Assembly: GCA_015494185.1 (NCBI GenBank) | Contig: WGBT01000070.1 | Span: 1-8,889 of the forward strand | DNA length: 8,889 nt | From: Hyphomicrobiales bacterium | Lineage (GTDB): Bacteria > Pseudomonadota > Alphaproteobacteria > Rhizobiales > S144-35 | Reading direction: 5' to 3' | Shown: one piece after another, positions 5,962 through 8,889 of the stretch | Position numbering within the stretch: position 1 is the stretch's first letter | Layout of the letters: each line of letters starts with the position of its first letter | The notes under the pieces: generated by a model | Seen by the model: only the letters and a program-made list of their open reading frames with translations | Databases searched by the model: none | What the model was told of the DNA's origin: nothing | Position numbers and translations under genes: made by a program

Positions 5962-7167
5962 ATGCCTTTTGAGCCCGAACCGGATCGCATCCTGATCATA
6001 GGCGCTGGCATTGCGGGGCTTGCTGCGGCCATCGCCTTGAGCCAGGCCGGCCAGAAAGTCACGGTTCTTGAAAAAGCCAAAAGTCTTGAAGAAATCGGCG
6101 CTGGCGTACAGCTGGGGCCCAATGCGGTTCGGCTGCTCGATGCCTTAGGGGTCAGCCCCTATCTCAAACCCAAGGTCAGCGCCCCTAAGGGGGTGATCCT
6201 TTATGATGCCCCTTCAGGTGAACAGATCAATCAGATCCCGCTGCAAGGGTATATCGAACACCGCCATGGCGCCCCGTTTTGGGTGGTGCACCGTGCCGAC
6301 CTGCAACAAAGCCTGCTCAATAGGTTGCAGGAATTCGACAGCAGCGAAGTGGTGTTGGACTTCCACTTCGAGATGTACAAATATCAAAATGATCACGTCT
6401 GCATTCTACGCGAAGAGGGCGATCCATTATGCGGCAAGGCGCTCATTGGCGCCGATGGGCTATGGTCGCAGATCAGGCCGCAAATCATTGGCTTTCGCAG
6501 TGAACCGGTCTTTGCCGGCAAGACCGCCTGGCGGGCCTTGATCGATTGCGATGCGCTGCCTGATGGTCTGTGGAAGAGCCATACCGGGGTCTGGCTGGCT
6601 CCCAATGCGCATGTCGTCCACTATCCGGTGCGTGGAGGGGCAAAGCTCAATATCGTCGTCATCATCAACGATCGCTGGCGCGACAAGGTTTGGTCCGCAC
6701 CGGGGCGGCGCGATGATTTGCTGGCTCATTCTTCCCATTGGGCCCCAGAGTTGCAGAAACTAATTCAAATCCCGCAAAGCTGGCGCAAGTGGCCGCTTTA
6801 CCGTCAACACCCTCGGGCGCGCTGGCCGCTGGCCATGGGACCGGTGGCGTTGATTGGTGATGCCGGCCATCCGATACTGCCCTTTTTGGCGCAGGGGGCC
6901 GCCATGGCCATTGAAGACGCCGCAGTCCTTGCAACTTGTTTCAAGGACAGCAATCAGCCGGTTGCGGCGCGGCTGCAAAACTATGCCGCCGCCCGCCAAT
7001 CCCGGGTGCGGCGGGTTCAGTTTCACTCGGCATTGATGGGCAATATCTATCATCTGGCCGGCGCCATGCGTTGGGCCCGCAACGCAGTCCTTAAACGCCG
7101 TGATCCCCGGTCGCTGCTCGCCTCGCTGGACTGGCTTTATGGTTACCGCCTCGACAAAGATATCTAA
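5962..7167 (+). CDS. FAD-dependent monooxygenase (class A flavoprotein hydroxylase, salicylate-hydroxylase-like)
   Basis: This 401-residue protein shows the three signatures of class A flavin monooxygenases in order. The Rossmann GxGxxG motif is GAGIAG at residues 14-19, with Glu37 closing the fold for ADP-ribose; the DG motif is at Asp165-Gly166 (IGADGLWSQIR); the GD motif is at Gly299-Asp300 (IGDAGHPILPFLAQGA), followed by the FAD-contacting IEDAAVLA helix. The overall look (EEIGAGVQLGPNAVRLLDALG) is that of the salicylate and 3-hydroxybenzoate 6-hydroxylase group, which use NAD(P)H and O2 to hydroxylate aromatic rings. The ubiquinone hydroxylases UbiH/UbiF are related but less similar in that region. 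The substrate is not determinable. It is cytosolic with no signal peptide. The Shine-Dalgarno before 5962 is weak (AGAG). Its stop overlaps that of the convergent membrane gene by four bases. Confidence 0.92.
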   Translation: MPFEPEPDRILIIGAGIAGLAAAIALSQAGQKVTVLEKAKSLEEIGAGVQLGPNAVRLLDALGVSPYLKPKVSAPKGVILYDAPSGEQINQIPLQGYIEHRHGAPFWVVHRADLQQSLLNRLQEFDSSEVVLDFHFEMYKYQNDHVCILREEGDPLCGKALIGADGLWSQIRPQIIGFRSEPVFAGKTAWRALIDCDALPDGLWKSHTGVWLAPNAHVVHYPVRGGAKLNIVVIINDRWRDKVWSAPGRRDDLLAHSSHWAPELQKLIQIPQSWRKWPLYRQHPRARWPLAMGPVALIGDAGHPILPFLAQGAAMAIEDAAVLATCFKDSNQPVAARLQNYAAARQSRVRRVQFHSALMGNIYHLAGAMRWARNAVLKRRDPRSLLASLDWLYGYRLDKDI

Positions 7168-7670
7168 ACCTTCCCGCTTGGTTGTTTCGGTTGTTCGTCA
7201 GGCGCGAGCAGTTCCGGAACATTGGCCTTGCGGCGAATCCAGTTGATGGAGCCCAGCACTGCAGGCTGGCTGATCAGCCAACGTTCCAATTGATATTTGC
7301 CGGGAAACTGAACCAGCGAAACACCGATGAGAATGGTCAAAATCCCCTGCCCTGGCAACACCAGCATCGCGATTCCGGCAATGATCAAAATCACCCCAAT
7401 GATATTTTTGACAATGCGAAAACCCCAATAAAGCAATGGATTGAGCTTTTGCCCCATGACATCAGGGCGTTCTTCACCAACGAAATAATCGACCGGCAGG
7501 CGCACCGCAATCCAAGCGATGATAAAGGGCGACGCCACCAAAAGCGCGACCGAAAACACCAGTGAAACCGTCACCAGTGTCGAATTGGCATCGATCCAGG
7601 CCACCGTTTGCGCCCAGACCGCCGACTGTTGAATGAAATCTGGAACGATCTGAGCGAAAAATTTTTCCAT
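7164..7670 (-). CDS. PGPGW-type integral membrane protein
   Basis: This 168-residue protein has one hydrophobic helix at about 33-56 and a second at 88-104 that leads straight into LPGQGILTILIG (105-116), followed by FPGK. This Pro-Gly-rich turn between hydrophobic runs matches the putative transmembrane family named after its PGPGW motif; here it reads PGQGI. Function is unknown for the family. The C-terminal tail (147-168) is hydrophilic and Pro/Lys-rich. The start at 7670 is chosen over an in-frame start at 7769 because AAAGG lies six bases upstream of 7670 and the extra N-terminal residues (Arg-rich, no domain) look non-coding. It faces the monooxygenase tail to tail, with overlapping stop codons in the sequence CTAA (7164-7167), so neither gene has a terminator between them. 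Confidence 0.85.
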   Translation of the reverse strand: MEKFFAQIVPDFIQQSAVWAQTVAWIDANSTLVTVSLVFSVALLVASPFIIAWIAVRLPVDYFVGEERPDVMGQKLNPLLYWGFRIVKNIIGVILIIAGIAMLVLPGQGILTILIGVSLVQFPGKYQLERWLISQPAVLGSINWIRRKANVPELLAPDEQPKQPSGKV

Positions 7671-7808
7671 GATCAACCTTTCTGCCAGCTCTAGGTTCTG
7701 TCTTAAGTGAAGGAACCGGACTTTCCTGATAAAGTCAACCGGACGTGGCCTTGGTCCTCCCCGATCCAAGCTTTCCCTAACAGATGTGAATTAGGATGCA
7801 AATATGAC

Positions 7809-7837
7809 TGGAAAGCGGTGCAAAGGTCTGCTATAGG
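7809..7837 (+). promoter_or_regulatory. candidate promoter of tRNA-Asn
   Basis: TGGAAA (7809-7814, 4 of 6 to TTGACA), then 17 bp, then TATAGG (7832-7837) preceded by TGC, which resembles an extended -10 element. The predicted start is about 40 nt before the tRNA. It is a weak match made by eye. Confidence 0.3.
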
Positions 7838-7885
7838 CATTGCATCTTGCAGAATCACTTTGTGGTTTTGAGTTCTGCATCTCAT

Positions 7886-7961
7886 TCCCCGGTAGCTCAG
7901 TTGGTAGAGCAAGCGGCTGTTAACCGCTGGGTCGCTGGTTCGAGTCCGGCCCGGGGAGCCA
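7886..7961 (+). tRNA. tRNA-Asn (anticodon GUU)
   Basis: A complete 76-nt cloverleaf can be folded by hand. The acceptor stem is TCCCCGG (7886-7892) with CCGGGGA (7951-7957). The D arm is GCTC/GAGC with loop AGTTGGTA, and the anticodon stem AGCGG/CCGCT encloses CTGTTAA, with anticodon GTT at 7919-7921. The variable loop is GGGTC. The T arm GCTGG/CCGGC carries TTCGAGT. The discriminator is G7958 and the CCA end is encoded (7959-7961). All stems pair fully. Six T residues follow directly, which may help end the transcript although no separate hairpin is seen. Confidence 0.98.
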
Positions 7962-8481
7962 TTTTTTAAATTCTTCTCCCGCCCTTAATTTACGCCCGCA
8001 CTCTTTGTAATCTGCACCAAGTCTTCTGTTTTTGAGAGGAATTTTGATCTTGCAATCAAGCTTGCGCGTTCATGGCTCGGCTTGACTATCTTGTGGCCTG
8101 CTTGCCACCCCACCAATTTTGCTTTCGACCATAATATATCACCGGCTTTACTCCAAACGTCTCATCAGGCAACATAATACGGTAAGTGCATCGCTCTCTT
8201 GTTCCTTGTTGTCAGACGAACGGCAAGGTGTGAAACTCAACAAGAAAACGGGAGAGTCATAATTTTGGCATCGGGCCTTAACGCTTTATTACCCGAAGAT
8301 GCGATTTCACGGCTTGAACGGAAATACTTACGTCAAGTTTTAACAGCTTTGTGCTTGATTAGAGAAGCAATATGTCAACAGCGGGCATTGCTGATAGGCT
8401 CCATCTTCAACCGTCATCTTCGCGATGCCCATGTTGATCTTTATAGCGTGAGCAGTACAGCATTGGGAGCGGATAAAGAAC
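7962..8481. other. 520-bp region between tRNA-Asn and rpoN without a convincing gene
   Basis: No recognisable protein is encoded. An open frame from a TTG at 8199 reaches into rpoN (8504) but lacks a Shine-Dalgarno and uses AT-rich codons unlike the neighbours. Small features: TTGAT/ATCAA arms six bases apart near 8045-8060 (not the four-base spacing of an FNR box), and an AT-rich CATAATATA near 8130-8140 that could be a -10 region for rpoN. The lptB gene that commonly precedes rpoN in proteobacteria is absent here. Confidence 0.4.
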
Positions 8482-8886
8482 ATGGCGCTGAACGCCAAAC
8501 TTGAACTGAGGCAAAGCCAGTCACTGGTCATGACGCCCCAATTGCAGCAGGCGATCAAGCTGCTGCAGTTTTCGCATGTCGAACTGGCAAGTTTCATTGA
8601 ACAGGAACTGGAGAAAAACCCGCTGCTGTCACGCGATGAGCGAGACGACACATCGTTGCTCGACCCTGCCGTTCCAACCGAGCCCCCCGCCGAGCCCGAT
8701 GCCGAAGCCAGCCAAGCCCCTCTCGCCGCCGAAGAGACGCAGGAACTGTCCTTGGGAACCGGGGCGGAAGATTTTGCCCATACCGGTGAGATCGATGCCG
8801 ATCTTGACAGTCTCTATCCCGAAGCCGGGGCCGCCAGCGCCAATGATTTCATCGATTCCGGCTTGGCGGCCCCGGCTTCGGGATAG
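8482..8886 (+). CDS. rpoN: RNA polymerase sigma-54 factor, N-terminal part ending at an in-frame TAG
   Basis: Residues 1-50 are a textbook sigma-54 Region I: LELRQSQSLVMTPQLQQAIK followed by LLQFSHVELASFIEQELEKNPLL, the Gln/Leu-rich part that contacts the activator and holds the closed complex. Residues 51-134 are an acidic, Ala/Pro/Glu-rich linker typical of Region II, ending around DLDSLYPEAG. The core-binding domain, the helix-turn-helix and the RpoN box expected in a protein of roughly 450-520 residues are beyond the window. The frame closes with TAG at 8884-8886, three bases before the window ends. That could be a real truncation, a frameshift or an assembly error at a sequence end; a single extra G in the GGG run at 8880-8882 would reopen the frame. 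The ATG at 8482 is preceded by GGAG (8466-8469), at a rather long spacing. Confidence 0.85.
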   Translation: MALNAKLELRQSQSLVMTPQLQQAIKLLQFSHVELASFIEQELEKNPLLSRDERDDTSLLDPAVPTEPPAEPDAEASQAPLAAEETQELSLGTGAEDFAHTGEIDADLDSLYPEAGAASANDFIDSGLAAPASG

Positions 8887-8889
8887 AGA

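Noticed and set aside
8045..8062. TTGAT/ATCAA as an FNR-type site
   Set aside because: The half sites are six bases apart, not the four required for the FNR/ANR consensus.
8199..8504. 101-codon open frame before rpoN
   Set aside because: Begins at a TTG without a Shine-Dalgarno, uses AT-rich codons unlike the neighbours, overlaps the rpoN start and resembles nothing known.

Overview
This window is chromosomal DNA from an alphaproteobacterium. The clearest sign is the tandem pair of F-type ATP synthase peripheral-stalk genes b' and b with no F1 genes following; separate b' and b subunits and split F0/F1 loci are typical of this class. A small zf-CHCC (NDUFS6-like) zinc protein, an RpoN with a standard Region I, and moderately GC-rich coding DNA fit the same assignment. 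Order or genus cannot be fixed from the sequence alone. Both window ends fall in or at the edge of genes (b' at the left, rpoN at the right).

Layout. Positions 1-840 (+) hold the end of the F0 operon, b' then b. A 737-bp stretch with no recognisable gene follows (841-1577). Positions 1578-4091 (-) form a same-strand cluster. In transcription order it holds a small two-helix membrane protein, a TauE/SafE-family anion exporter, and a tandem-domain universal stress protein that appears to have its own promoter overlapped by an inverted repeat. Upstream on the same strand is a single alpha/beta hydrolase (4543-5289). The divergent gap between the hydrolase and the next + strand gene carries the most striking non-coding structure: a 134-bp, nearly full-length palindromic element (5379-5512) with perfect 25-bp inner arms and a GC-rich core.

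To the right, a short zf-CHCC protein (5664-5912) and a class A FAD monooxygenase (5962-7167) lie on the + strand. They converge on a PGPGW-type membrane protein (7164-7670, -) with a 4-nt overlap of the stop codons. A complete tRNA-Asn(GUU) with encoded CCA is at 7886-7961. After 520 bp without a convincing gene, rpoN (sigma-54) begins at 8482, but its frame meets a TAG after 134 codons, three bases before the window ends.

Functionally most of this is housekeeping: energy conservation, tRNA, sigma-54, stress protein and small-molecule oxidation. No new defence or mobile system with its own proteins is visible. The best candidates for something undescribed are the palindromic element at 5379-5512, the two-helix partner gene upstream of the TauE-like exporter, and the operator-like repeat on the usp promoter.
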